Of a DNA stretch of 37,339 nt, positions 27,679-35,986 are shown in pieces. Origin of the DNA: Gammaproteobacteria bacterium. Its GTDB lineage: Bacteria > Pseudomonadota > Gammaproteobacteria > Pseudomonadales > Litorivicinaceae. The position numbers and the translations under genes were made by a program. Location: NCBI GenBank assembly GCA_010024125.1, contig RGHP01000002.1, forward strand, positions 1 through 37,339, in the 5' to 3' direction. Each line of letters begins with the position of its first letter. Positions within the stretch are counted from its first letter, which is position 1. The notes below the pieces were generated by a model. That model saw only the letters and a program-made list of their open reading frames with translations, had not been told where the DNA came from and ran no database searches.

Positions 27679-28829
27679 TTCATATGGCCGTAAAGCCACA
27701 TGCATAACGCCCCGGTTGCGCCGATGGCAGCAAGCATGATCAGAAATAAATTCCAACCAAACAGCTCATACACATACCCCATCAGCCAGGCACCAAGCGC
27801 ACCACCTGCGTAATAGCAGGAAACATACAAGCCGTTTACCACACCTCCCAGTTCGCCAGCGTTATGATTGACTTCCGCGGCGGCGAGTGTGTGTATCAAG
27901 AACATTCCGAGACACATCACAAACACTTGAACAATCAACATCCAAACGGCGCCCAAAGCCAGAAATAGAGAACCAATCATCACAACAAATCCAACAAGTA
28001 TGACGCGAACTGGACCTCCGAATTGCCTCGCGAGCCAACCAGCAGTTAATGCCGATACAATACCTATACTGTATCCAAGATAACTCTGACCAACTAAACC
28101 AGTTGTTGCCGAACTATCCACCTCGTTGATTCGAAAAGGTAAATAATTCAAATACCCTGCAAAGGTCCAGAACATGCAAAATACAGACATGAACACGAGA
28201 ATATTTTTCCGACCAGTCAACGCCTCATAGATTGCATGTCTGTTGGGCTTGACCAAATTCAAAGGTTTTGGCTTAGCTTTACGCCAGGGCATAAAGGTCA
28301 CTAGTGCCAAAAGAATGGCCCACATCGATGCAACCCATTCCCAATGGATAATATGTTCTAAATATCCAGAAATAACTCTGCCCGCCATACCACCAAATAT
28401 CGTAAAAGCCACATAAAAAGACATAACTCTCGAAAGATCAGCTCCCGACCGACCAGAAGTAAGATAGGCCATGGTTGCTGTTATGATCGCGGGCAACAAG
28501 AATCCTTGAATTAGTCGTAACAAAAGCATCTCGTCGTATGACTGAACAAAACCCGAGCACGCCATAGCGACAGCCAACAAAGGTAGCGCCCATTTCAAGA
28601 TTGAGAGAGCACCAATCTGTTTGAGCAAAATGCCGTAACTCAGTGGTGCGATTGCCAACGGGATCAAAGTCACAGACACCAAAAGACCTGCCTGAGGTTT
28701 TGAGACCATAAAGCGCTCTGCGAGCTCCGAGAGCATCGGTTGCGGGGCATACAGAACGCAATAACAAATCATGATCGAGAGATATAAGAAAATCTCTCCT
28801 GGATGGCTCGAAGATTGTTTTGTGGTCAC
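27660..28829 (-). CDS. MFS transporter (12-helix, YnfM-like)
   Basis: The protein is 389 residues from a GTG at 28829 and has twelve predicted membrane helices. Features are QPMLSELAERFMVSKPQAG near the first loop, RLIQGFLLPAI in helix 4 and GYSIGIVSALTAGWLARQFGG at the start of the second half. It resembles drug or metabolite exporters of the YnfM group. The frame extends to 28919 without a better start. I chose GTG 28829 because it overlaps the upstream stop as GTGA, typical of coupling. It is the last gene of the pseudo-ABC cluster; its substrate is unknown. Confidence 0.85.
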   Translation of the reverse strand: MTTKQSSSHPGEIFLYLSIMICYCVLYAPQPMLSELAERFMVSKPQAGLLVSVTLIPLAIAPLSYGILLKQIGALSILKWALPLLAVAMACSGFVQSYDEMLLLRLIQGFLLPAIITATMAYLTSGRSGADLSRVMSFYVAFTIFGGMAGRVISGYLEHIIHWEWVASMWAILLALVTFMPWRKAKPKPLNLVKPNRHAIYEALTGRKNILVFMSVFCMFWTFAGYLNYLPFRINEVDSSATTGLVGQSYLGYSIGIVSALTAGWLARQFGGPVRVILVGFVVMIGSLFLALGAVWMLIVQVFVMCLGMFLIHTLAAAEVNHNAGELGGVVNGLYVSCYYAGGALGAWLMGYVYELFGWNLFLIMLAAIGATGALCMWLYGHMNQRVGR

Positions 28830-29290
28830 TTCAGAAACGTCTGCCTGAGTTCGTGAAAGCGCCTGACGCCGCGCTCGAAACCGCGTATTAAAGCAACAGG
28901 AACCTCTTGTGTCTCGCATAAATCACGATACAACCTGCCCGCTAACATCGGCGTAACGCTCGCATGGAACACATGCTTTCGGCGAGGCTCAACGGATAAC
29001 ATTTGTCCAAAGCGACCTGAATCCAGATAAATCAAACTCATCGATCGATCAGCAAGCCATTCCCGATCAGTCATCCAGCCGGTGAGAAATTCATCTAAGC
29101 CCACAATACCCGGCGAGCGCTCCCCGCGCCGCATGGCAAACTGCCCGCGTAATACAATGTAGATATCAGGAAAATCATCCTCAGCAATGAGGGTCTCACC
29201 AGGACTTAGTGTCTTAATCACCGCGTTATCGAGCCAATGCCGATATTCTTGTTCGGTCAGTGCGCCAAGGAAAAGTTGCTGCTCAATCAC
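28826..29290 (-). CDS. cNMP-binding-fold-like protein, cluster member
   Basis: The protein is about 154 residues with a beta-roll resembling cyclic-nucleotide-binding domains: LSPGETLIAEDDFPDIYIVL (residues 28-47 counted from the new start), then GQFAMRRGERSPGIVGLDEF. The canonical phosphate-binding cassette with its Arg is not apparent, and there is no DNA-binding helix-turn-helix, so it is probably not a CRP-type regulator. I prefer GTG 29290, with GGGAG seven bases upstream, to TTG 29296. It overlaps the ABC gene before it and the MFS gene after it. Its function is not known. Confidence 0.6.
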   Translation of the reverse strand: MIEQQLFLGALTEQEYRHWLDNAVIKTLSPGETLIAEDDFPDIYIVLRGQFAMRRGERSPGIVGLDEFLTGWMTDREWLADRSMSLIYLDSGRFGQMLSVEPRRKHVFHASVTPMLAGRLYRDLCETQEVPVALIRGFERGVRRFHELRQTFLK

Positions 29291-31121
29291 GTGCAATCTC
29301 CCAATGAATCGAAGCCTGACCTTTTAAAAGTTCATTCCGATCGACCACAAAGCGCGTTCCTGACCGCTCAACCAAACTATGAATAACGTGCGCACGGGAT
29401 GATTGATCAAGGCCCATCAACCAATGATCCAACCACATCAATTGACCTTTGCGTGACAAGGCTCTCGCGAGCTTCAGTCGATTCATGCCATGTGGACCCG
29501 CCATCGATTGCAAGGCTCCCAAGGGTGCATTTAAACGATCATGAAGTAATTCGATCCATTGACTCGCTGACAGTGCTTGCAGATGCATCTCCAGTGTAGA
29601 GGGCTCAATTCCTGGCTCAATAAATAGCCACTCCCCAACTGTTGAGACTTCAGAATCCCTCGGGTGATCGAGCATGATGACTGAGTACGCCAATACCTTG
29701 GGATCCAACCGCGCCACATCCATTCCACCAACCCGAACAACACCGCGTTCAGGCGAGACTTGGCGAACTAATAAATGCTTGAGTGTCGAGAGACCTGCAC
29801 CCTCAGCAGCTGTAATTCGAACCAAACTATCGTCAGGACAATGGAAGTTCATTTGGTCAAATAACGGCGCCTCACCTGCATGGCGTCGAAACACGACATT
29901 TTCATACTGTACCTCACCGCTCAGCGCGAGAGGTCTGACTGTTTTGCGATCATCGTGCTCGGTTGTCGAATCAAGACTCACGGGCATTGCCGCACGCAAG
30001 CGTTCAAGTAAAAGTAGCGCTCCAAGAGACAAACCAGTTAGCACCACAGGTCGTGTATCGTCCGTCGACGCGATGGCTGGAATCACTAAACTTGCTGCAA
30101 TCACAGAGCGGCTGAAGCGGCTGTATTCGGCGACCAATTCGATACGCGCGATAACCCACTGCCGCGCCTGGTCCCAAACCTCGATAACCCGCTCTCTAAC
30201 CGACGGTACACCATCACGCGATAACCGCAGTGATAACCAACGCATGGGTTGATCAATCGCCGGCAGATCTGGCAATAATCGCCGGACATACACCCAATAT
30301 GCACCGCCAATCAGACAGCCTGAAAAGAGAAGTGATATCGCAAGTATTGGGGCTTCAAATAAAAGAATTAGCGTTGTCATTGACAATGCAGCTGCCAGAC
30401 CAACAGGCAAGACGTCTCGGAAATGCTGGGCTAATACATGAATCATCCAAATGGTTAAGGCAATAATGCCCAATGAGCCAAAGGCAACAGCTGCGTAGTG
30501 ATAACTTAAGGAGAATCCTGGAGCTTCCAAAGCAACTAAAGCACAAAGCCAACTGATGACAGCGACGATTGATAAGACCGATACAATAAACAACACCGTC
30601 AGCGCTCGCCGCTCTTCAGGAACCGAATCTTGTTCGAGAATTGTTCGAGGAACATGATCGGCAATCAGTGGCGTCACAACATCTGGCGACATTGGCTGAT
30701 TGAGTTTAATCGCCTGGTCTAATGATTCTCCAAACCAGGATCGGAATGTGGGTTGTGCTAACTTCACACTCCAGTCGACTAGACTATCATCGATTCCTGC
30801 TGCGGACATCATTTGACGGATCGGCTGAATCAATTGATTACGGCCTAAATCTCCAAGCCGCGGAATGAGGCTCAACGGTAACCTGCTTTCAAACGAGATT
30901 GCGGTCTCTGCAATCAGTTGAACACGCAAATAATCTGACTCGGGAACCAAGAACCAGCCCGATTCAGGAACAGGCATCGTACTCACTTCATCGCCAGCAA
31001 CCAAAACGCGAAGTCTGGCGTTACCTTCCTTCACCTGCCACAAACGGTCCCGCGCGAGACCGGCAGACACTTTGCCCGCTTCGAGTTTGAAAATTTGCGG
31101 TTCAGTCGAGCTCAATGACAT
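29283..31121 (-). CDS. degenerate ABC exporter protein, NHLM-like (cNMP-like domain, membrane domain, pseudo-ATPase)
   Basis: The 612-residue protein has three parts. Residues 10-90 look like the cNMP-like N-terminal domain of NHLM-type permease/ATPases (DRLWQVKEGNARLRV). About six membrane helices lie between 172 and 375. A nucleotide-binding domain runs from about 400 to 612. The latter has lost the catalytic machinery: Walker A reads GAGLST (441-446, Lys to Leu), Walker B LMWLDHW (Glu to His566), the signature is MAGPHGMNRLKLARAL, and the H-loop position reads FVVDR (His to Asp). The fold markers GVVRVGGMDVARLD remain. The gene overlaps the next one by eight bases. ATP hydrolysis is unlikely. 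Confidence 0.75.
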   Translation of the reverse strand: MSLSSTEPQIFKLEAGKVSAGLARDRLWQVKEGNARLRVLVAGDEVSTMPVPESGWFLVPESDYLRVQLIAETAISFESRLPLSLIPRLGDLGRNQLIQPIRQMMSAAGIDDSLVDWSVKLAQPTFRSWFGESLDQAIKLNQPMSPDVVTPLIADHVPRTILEQDSVPEERRALTVLFIVSVLSIVAVISWLCALVALEAPGFSLSYHYAAVAFGSLGIIALTIWMIHVLAQHFRDVLPVGLAAALSMTTLILLFEAPILAISLLFSGCLIGGAYWVYVRRLLPDLPAIDQPMRWLSLRLSRDGVPSVRERVIEVWDQARQWVIARIELVAEYSRFSRSVIAASLVIPAIASTDDTRPVVLTGLSLGALLLLERLRAAMPVSLDSTTEHDDRKTVRPLALSGEVQYENVVFRRHAGEAPLFDQMNFHCPDDSLVRITAAEGAGLSTLKHLLVRQVSPERGVVRVGGMDVARLDPKVLAYSVIMLDHPRDSEVSTVGEWLFIEPGIEPSTLEMHLQALSASQWIELLHDRLNAPLGALQSMAGPHGMNRLKLARALSRKGQLMWLDHWLMGLDQSSRAHVIHSLVERSGTRFVVDRNELLKGQASIHWEIARD

Positions 31122-32331
31122 CCCCTTCCCACAAATCAGAGACGCTAGAAAAAACGAAAATTCGACAATTCGCAGAACCCAAGCGATTTAAGAGCTCCAT
31201 CTGTCGATCGGCCGACAAAGGCGCCAAAGCATCCACCAAAATTAGCGTATCAGCACCTTGCGCAAGAGCTCGAGCCACAGACAAAGCAGCAGCCTCTGAT
31301 GACGAAAGCCCCTGATTATCAGGGCCAATCCGGTAGTTCAATGATCCACCAAATCGCTCTCGCCAATGATCAAATCCAATCAAATCCATCAGGTTACCGA
31401 AGTGGTATTCACCGACTTCACTCGCATCCCAAGCAAAGTTGCTCCGCAACGTTCCTGGTAAAAACTCCGCCTCAGGCCCTAACACCGTAATCGGCTCGCC
31501 CTCTCGAACCAGTTCTTCACTTGCACTGAGAAGCATTTCTGGAACTTGGGTACGCAACACATGTACGCCAGGGCCTTTGATGTTGAGCAAGTCACGAAGC
31601 TCACTCATCATTTTTTTCGGTTCGCGTTCGGTACGCACACGTGGATTCTGGGTTAGAGCCCGCGCCTGCTTGAAATGACGAGTCGGCATGAGATCCAAAA
31701 ACAAAAATCCGAGCCCAACCACCCAGATCGATGCTGATAAATGAAGAACGCTATCGAGTAGCAACATTCCGAAAATCGTACTGATTGCGAGAATGCGACC
31801 ACCGACATCTCTCGAGAGTCTCGGAATCCAATCCGGTGCCATCGCATCTAAAGCGGCTTCGAGATCATTCCACTGGGATCTGTGAATCAGAGTGATTGAG
31901 GTATAAGTCGTCGATGCCAGAATGAGGGCGGTTAAGATCCAAAGTGGTGCCAACGATGTATCGCTGACTTGACCAAGAATACTAACCAACATCACAAGTA
32001 GCAGTCGTGCGAGTACAACCAAGGTAAGCGCGAACCATTGAACTGTGATGTTGTAATCGGGGAGCTCGGGCTCAAGCACGTAGCCACCCACCGCAAATGC
32101 TTTGCGCCATCGTGTGAGATGAATTTTTGAATCACCATCAACACTCATGACCCAACCAAAGAATTGATAGCGCACGCGCTGCAACAACCCGTTCTCGTCA
32201 ACAAAGACAGATCCCGCCACAGGAGGTTTTAGTCGGCGCTCTTTGATTTGATAACCGAGTGTTCCAGCTTCATCAGCGACAGCTTCAAATGTTGCCCCTG
32301 TCGCTATCAAACCATCAAGAATTGCGGTCAT
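31102..32331 (-). CDS. degenerate ABC exporter protein with C39-like remnant, truncated membrane and pseudo-ATPase domains
   Basis: This is a 409-residue protein. Residues 15-92 resemble the second half of a C39 bacteriocin-processing peptidase (AGTLGYQIKERRLKPPVAGS, FFGWVMSVDG, then YVLEPELPDY), but the part carrying the catalytic Cys is absent. About four membrane helices lie at 97-216 instead of six. The NBD remnant starts after a missing Walker A region. It keeps the Q-loop-like EFLPGTLRSN, a signature position GLSSSEAAALSVARAL (LSGGQ replaced by LSSSE) and Walker B TLILVDALAPL with Ala369 in place of catalytic Glu. The H-loop His is Ser. It overlaps the HlyD-like gene by ATGA and the 612-residue gene by 20 bases. 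Confidence 0.7.
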   Translation of the reverse strand: MTAILDGLIATGATFEAVADEAGTLGYQIKERRLKPPVAGSVFVDENGLLQRVRYQFFGWVMSVDGDSKIHLTRWRKAFAVGGYVLEPELPDYNITVQWFALTLVVLARLLLVMLVSILGQVSDTSLAPLWILTALILASTTYTSITLIHRSQWNDLEAALDAMAPDWIPRLSRDVGGRILAISTIFGMLLLDSVLHLSASIWVVGLGFLFLDLMPTRHFKQARALTQNPRVRTEREPKKMMSELRDLLNIKGPGVHVLRTQVPEMLLSASEELVREGEPITVLGPEAEFLPGTLRSNFAWDASEVGEYHFGNLMDLIGFDHWRERFGGSLNYRIGPDNQGLSSSEAAALSVARALAQGADTLILVDALAPLSADRQMELLNRLGSANCRIFVFSSVSDLWEGDVIELD

Positions 32332-32834
32332 GGGTTCAAGCTACGTCCCAACAGCTCCAAGAGACGAACGCGCCCGCTAATCACCGTCACATCGCAGTGT
32401 TCGCCAGGTGCCGGTATATTGGCGCCTGACTCAGTGACAACTTGCTGCAATCGAACACCGTTGTTGAATAAGCGCTCTGCCAATAGACGGCTACCAACCC
32501 AATCACGAATATCTTGGACCGACAAAATATCGCCAGAATCTGTGAACACTTGTCCAGACAAAGTGACTCCCTGACACGTCACATCAACACGCTCACCGAG
32601 CACGCGCGGCTGGATTGATGATGGAACAAACAACGCTACCTCTGCGCGTGCGGTATTTCCAAGACCGCGATGGGAGGTCACAACACCTAAGGCTGTTTCT
32701 GTATCTGCCACCCTGACAGCCCACAAACTGATCGCCCAAATGACGATTAGGAGCGTAACAAAAGGCCACAACCACCACATACGACGAGGCAATCCCAAGC
32801 TATCTGTCGCCGATTGACGCAATTCTTCAGCCAC
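32328..32834 (-). CDS. miniature HlyD-like membrane fusion protein
   Basis: The 168-residue protein has one membrane helix (about 19-43) followed by a periplasmic part. The segment VALFVPSSIQPRVLGERVDV and the closing SGRVRLLELLGRSL resemble the C-terminal half of HlyD-family adaptors used by NHLM-type exporters. The long coiled-coil hairpin and lipoyl-like domain of true HlyD proteins are missing, so reaching a TolC channel is doubtful. The start is GTG 32834 with GAGGG six bases upstream, overlapping the previous stop codon region. The end overlaps the ABC gene (ATGA). Confidence 0.65.
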   Translation of the reverse strand: MAEELRQSATDSLGLPRRMWWLWPFVTLLIVIWAISLWAVRVADTETALGVVTSHRGLGNTARAEVALFVPSSIQPRVLGERVDVTCQGVTLSGQVFTDSGDILSVQDIRDWVGSRLLAERLFNNGVRLQQVVTESGANIPAPGEHCDVTVISGRVRLLELLGRSLNP

Positions 32835-32843
32835 TTAAATCCC

Positions 32844-33254
32844 TCATAAAGTGGTCTCCAACTGACTCACAACATACCGGAATTTCAATCGAGCCGCTTC
32901 CCCATCAGCTAGCCCTCGAGCATCCGGTTGTGCAAGTCTGGTCTCAGCAGACATTGCAACAGCAATTGCGACGCTCCAGGTCGTTTTGTGAGCCCGTGTC
33001 AACGGAAGCTCGAGCGCCCACACTGGGGTATTCACGCTCCAAAGCGCCCCTTGATCGACTTCTAAGTACCACTCAGAGATTCCAAGTAATGCACCACTTC
33101 CACGCACATGACTTCGGCATTCAAGTTGCCCATCGAGGATCAATGTTGGCTTTGGGAAATATACGTCAATTCCTGGGTCCAAGTAGACGCCTTGACCGTG
33201 GTCCACAATCCATTTCAAATCTTGATTTTCAAGATGTGCAATCCAAGGATTCAT
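32844..33254 (-). CDS. cNMP-fold-like small protein, first gene of the pseudo-ABC cluster
   Basis: The 136-residue soluble protein resembles a cyclic-nucleotide-binding beta-roll: GVYLDPGIDVYFPKPTLIL (residues 22-40), DGQLECRSHVRGSGALLG (41-58), then WSVNTPVWALELPL. It lacks an obvious phosphate-binding cassette and a helix-turn-helix. The layout is similar to the 28826-29290 product, so the two may be distant paralogs. GGTG lies a few bases before the ATG. It is 66 bases after the lysS stop, past a stem-loop, and nine bases before the HlyD-like gene. I do not recognise a named family. Confidence 0.5.
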   Translation of the reverse strand: MNPWIAHLENQDLKWIVDHGQGVYLDPGIDVYFPKPTLILDGQLECRSHVRGSGALLGISEWYLEVDQGALWSVNTPVWALELPLTRAHKTTWSVAIAVAMSAETRLAQPDARGLADGEAARLKFRYVVSQLETTL

Positions 33255-33270
33255 CGGGTCACCATCGATC

Positions 33271-33312
33271 GAAAAGAGAATGGATCAACATTTGTAAGTT
33301 CACCCATTCTCT
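33271..33312 (-). terminator. possible terminator between lysS and the pseudo-ABC cluster
   Basis: On the minus strand AGAGAATGG (33312-33304) and CCATTCTCT (33283-33275) form a perfect 9-bp stem with a 20-base loop, followed by TTTTC. The long loop and modest GC make it weak. It could partly separate lysS transcription from the cluster. Confidence 0.4.
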
Positions 33313-33320
33313 ACGTCTTC

Positions 33321-34835
33321 TTATGCCTGCGGACGCATTGCTGGGAAGAGAATCACATCACGAATTGAATGTTGCTCAGCCAAGAACATCACTAACCGAT
33401 CAATGCCAATACCTTCACCGGCAGTGGGTGGTAATCCATATTCTAGCGCCCTGACGTAATCATCATCATAGAACATCGCTTCATCATCGCCGTCCGCTTT
33501 TTGTGCGACTTGCTCACGGAAACGTTGTGCTTGATCTTCAGCATCATTGAGCTCACTAAATCCATTGGCAAGTTCGCGTCCACCAATGAAAAACTCAAAT
33601 CGATCGGTAACGAATGGATTGTCATCATTGCGACGCGCAAGTGGACTCACTTCAGCTGGATACTCTGTAATGAATGTTGGGTGCATCAATCGTTCTTCAG
33701 CAACCGCTTCGAAGATCTCAATTTGCACTTTGCCAAGACCCCACGAGGATTCAATTTTTAGACCTAATGACTTAGCGAGAGTGGTTGCTTGAGAAAGATC
33801 ATCCAACATGGCGTCTGTCGCTTGATCGCAATACTTCAAGATCGCTTCTTTGACAGTCAGCGTATGGAACGGCTCGTTTAAATCGACCTGCGAACCATCT
33901 TCGAGCGTAAACACCGTTTTGCCACACACGTTCTGTGCAACCTCACGAAGCAGTACCTCGGTTGTTGCGATCAAATCCCGGTAGTCCGCATAGGCCCAAT
34001 AGAATTCGAGCATCGTGAATTCTGGATTGTGACGCGTGGACAACCCTTCATTACGGAAATTACGGTTAATCTCGAAAACGCGTTCAAAGCCACCCACAAC
34101 CAAACGCTTCAAAAACAACTCAGGCGCAATTCGCAGATACATGTCGATATCGAGCGCGTTGTGATGTGTGACAAACGGGCGTGCAGTCGCTCCACCTGGA
34201 ATCACCTGCAGCATTGGCGTTTCGACTTCCAAGAAATCTCGCGATTCAAAGAAATGACGGATCGCAGCAATCACTTTCGAACGCATGGTAAACACTTTAC
34301 GCGTCTCATCGTTTGTCATGAGATCCACGTATCGCTGACGATAACGTAGCTCGGTATCAGTCAGTCCTTTATGCTTATCTGGAAGCGGACGTAATGATTT
34401 TGTCAGCAACCGAATTTCAGTGAGATGAATTGATAATTCACCGGTATTGGTTTTAAACAACGTACCCCGGCCACCGACAATATCGCCTAAATCCCAGGTT
34501 TTAAAATCGTCATAGACGCCTTCTGGGAGATCAGCTTTTCGTGCATACAGCTGAATCCGACCACTCACATCTTGAATCGTTAAGAAGCTCGCTTTGCCCA
34601 TAATTCGACGCAACATGATGCGACCACAGACGGCAACTTCGATCCCTTTCTCAGCCAATGCCTCTTTTTCATCTGATCCATGCGCTTGTGCCAGATCCAG
34701 TGCTAAATGGCTTCTCCGAAAATCATTGGGAAACGTTGGACCATTAGCATCGCGAATCAGGGATAGTTTTTTCTGTCTCTCAGCAATGAGTTGATTTTCA
34801 TCGACTTCGATTTCTGGAGTATTGTGATCAGTCAT
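33321..34835 (-). CDS. lysS: lysyl-tRNA synthetase, class II
   Basis: LysS charges tRNA-Lys. The 504-residue protein (E. coli 505) has the OB-fold anticodon domain ([19 protein letters not shown]). Its class II catalytic domain shows motif 1 around [17 protein letters not shown], motif 2 [20 protein letters not shown] and motif 3 [14 protein letters not shown]. The start codon shares a base with the prfB stop (TAATG), the prfB-lysS arrangement widespread in gammaproteobacteria. Confidence 0.98.
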   Translation of the reverse strand: MTDHNTPEIEVDENQLIAERQKKLSLIRDANGPTFPNDFRRSHLALDLAQAHGSDEKEALAEKGIEVAVCGRIMLRRIMGKASFLTIQDVSGRIQLYARKADLPEGVYDDFKTWDLGDIVGGRGTLFKTNTGELSIHLTEIRLLTKSLRPLPDKHKGLTDTELRYRQRYVDLMTNDETRKVFTMRSKVIAAIRHFFESRDFLEVETPMLQVIPGGATARPFVTHHNALDIDMYLRIAPELFLKRLVVGGFERVFEINRNFRNEGLSTRHNPEFTMLEFYWAYADYRDLIATTEVLLREVAQNVCGKTVFTLEDGSQVDLNEPFHTLTVKEAILKYCDQATDAMLDDLSQATTLAKSLGLKIESSWGLGKVQIEIFEAVAEERLMHPTFITEYPAEVSPLARRNDDNPFVTDRFEFFIGGRELANGFSELNDAEDQAQRFREQVAQKADGDDEAMFYDDDYVRALEYGLPPTAGEGIGIDRLVMFLAEQHSIRDVILFPAMRPQA

Positions 34836-35930
34836 TACAGTCCCTGCTTCAAACTTGCTTCAATAAATGGATCCAAGGCGCCATCCAACACAGATTGCGT
34901 ATTGGACGTCTCAACGCCAGTTCTTAAATCTTTGATTCGACTTGAATCCAACACATAGGAACGAATCTGGCTTCCCCAACCGATATCTGCTTTCGAGTCT
35001 TCAAGTGCTTGCGCCTCTGCACGACGCGCATCCATCTCACGTTCGTACAACTTAGCGCGGAGCTGTTTCATGGCAAAGTCTTTGTTCTGGTGTTGTGAGC
35101 GCTGACTTTGACACTGCACAACAACACCACTCGGTTCGTGAGTGATTCGGACCGCCGAATCTGTTCGGTTAACGTGCTGACCGCCGGCTCCTGAGGCTCG
35201 ATAGGTATCAATACGGAGATCGGATGGATCGATTTCAATCTCGACATTGTCATCAATCTCAGGAGAGACAAATATCGAGGAGAACGATGTATGACGTCTT
35301 GCCCCTGAATCAAACGGACTCTTACGAACTAATCGGTGAACACCTGTCTCTGTTCGCAACCACCCATAGGCATATTCACCTTGAACATGGATCGTGGCAC
35401 TTTTAATTCCTGCAACTTCACCCTCTGAGACTTCAACGACCTCAACCTTGAAGCCCTTTTTCTCAGACCAACGCAAATACATCCGAAGTAACATATTGGC
35501 CCAATCTTGCGCCTCAGTTCCGCCAGAACCTGCCTGAATATCGAGATAGCAATTGTTCCCATCAGCTTCGCCAGAGAACATCCGACGAAACTCAAGGCCA
35601 GCCACAAGTGTTTCTAAACGTTCAAGCTCTTCATCCACTTCAGCGAGACCGTCTTCATCGCCCTCTTCGAGCAACATTTCAGTCAACTCTTTCTGATCAG
35701 AGAGGCTTTGATCTAGCTCATCAATTGTTTCAACAACAGCTTCTAAGCTTGCACGCTCGCGCCCGAGTGCTTGCGCTTTCGATGGATCGTTCCAGACGTT
35801 TGGGTCTTCGAGCTCTAAATTGACTTCGTCGAGTCGCTCACGTTTGGCAGTGTAGTCAAAGATACCCCCTCAGCACGTCAGTACGCGCTTTGAGGTCTGC
35901 CATCATTGCATTACGGGCATTTATTTCCAT
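34835..35930 (-). CDS. prfB: peptide chain release factor 2, with programmed +1 frameshift
   Basis: RF2 releases peptides at UGA and UAA. The gene starts at ATG 35930 ([20 protein letters not shown]). It reads 24 codons to an in-frame TGA at 35858-35856 and must shift +1 there to continue to 34835, giving 364 residues (E. coli 365). The recognition tripeptide SPF in [13 protein letters not shown] and the catalytic GGQ in [16 protein letters not shown] are present. The frame disruption is regulatory, not a defect. It is followed by lysS in a TAATG overlap. Confidence 0.98.
35856..35870 (-). promoter_or_regulatory. programmed +1 ribosomal frameshift signal of prfB
   Basis: The minus-strand sequence AGGGGGTATCTTTGA holds the internal Shine-Dalgarno AGGGGG, a three-base spacer, the slippery CTT and the in-frame TGA. 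It is the classical RF2 autoregulation site: low RF2 lets the ribosome pause at UGA and slip forward to make more RF2. Confidence 0.97.
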
Positions 35931-35954
35931 GAATGGTCTCAGTGAAATTTGAAA

Positions 35955-35980
35955 GCCCGAGATTCTACAGAATCTCGGGC
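35955..35980 (-). terminator. terminator downstream of the RND transporter gene
   Basis: GCCCGAGATTC (35955-35965) and GAATCTCGGGC (35970-35980) pair perfectly with a four-base loop, just after the RND stop on the minus strand. TTTC follows, so the U run is short. It lies 25 bases before the prfB ATG, leaving little room for a prfB promoter. Confidence 0.75.
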
Positions 35981-35986
35981 GTCTCG

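Noticed and set aside
27660-33254. A short NHLP-type precursor peptide gene within the exporter-like cluster
   Set aside because: The genes overlap or nearly touch, leaving no room, and I found no leader with a GG cleavage motif nearby.
35687-35930. prfB as a frameshifted pseudogene
   Set aside because: The break is exactly the classical RF2 recoding site with AGGGGG and CTTTGA.
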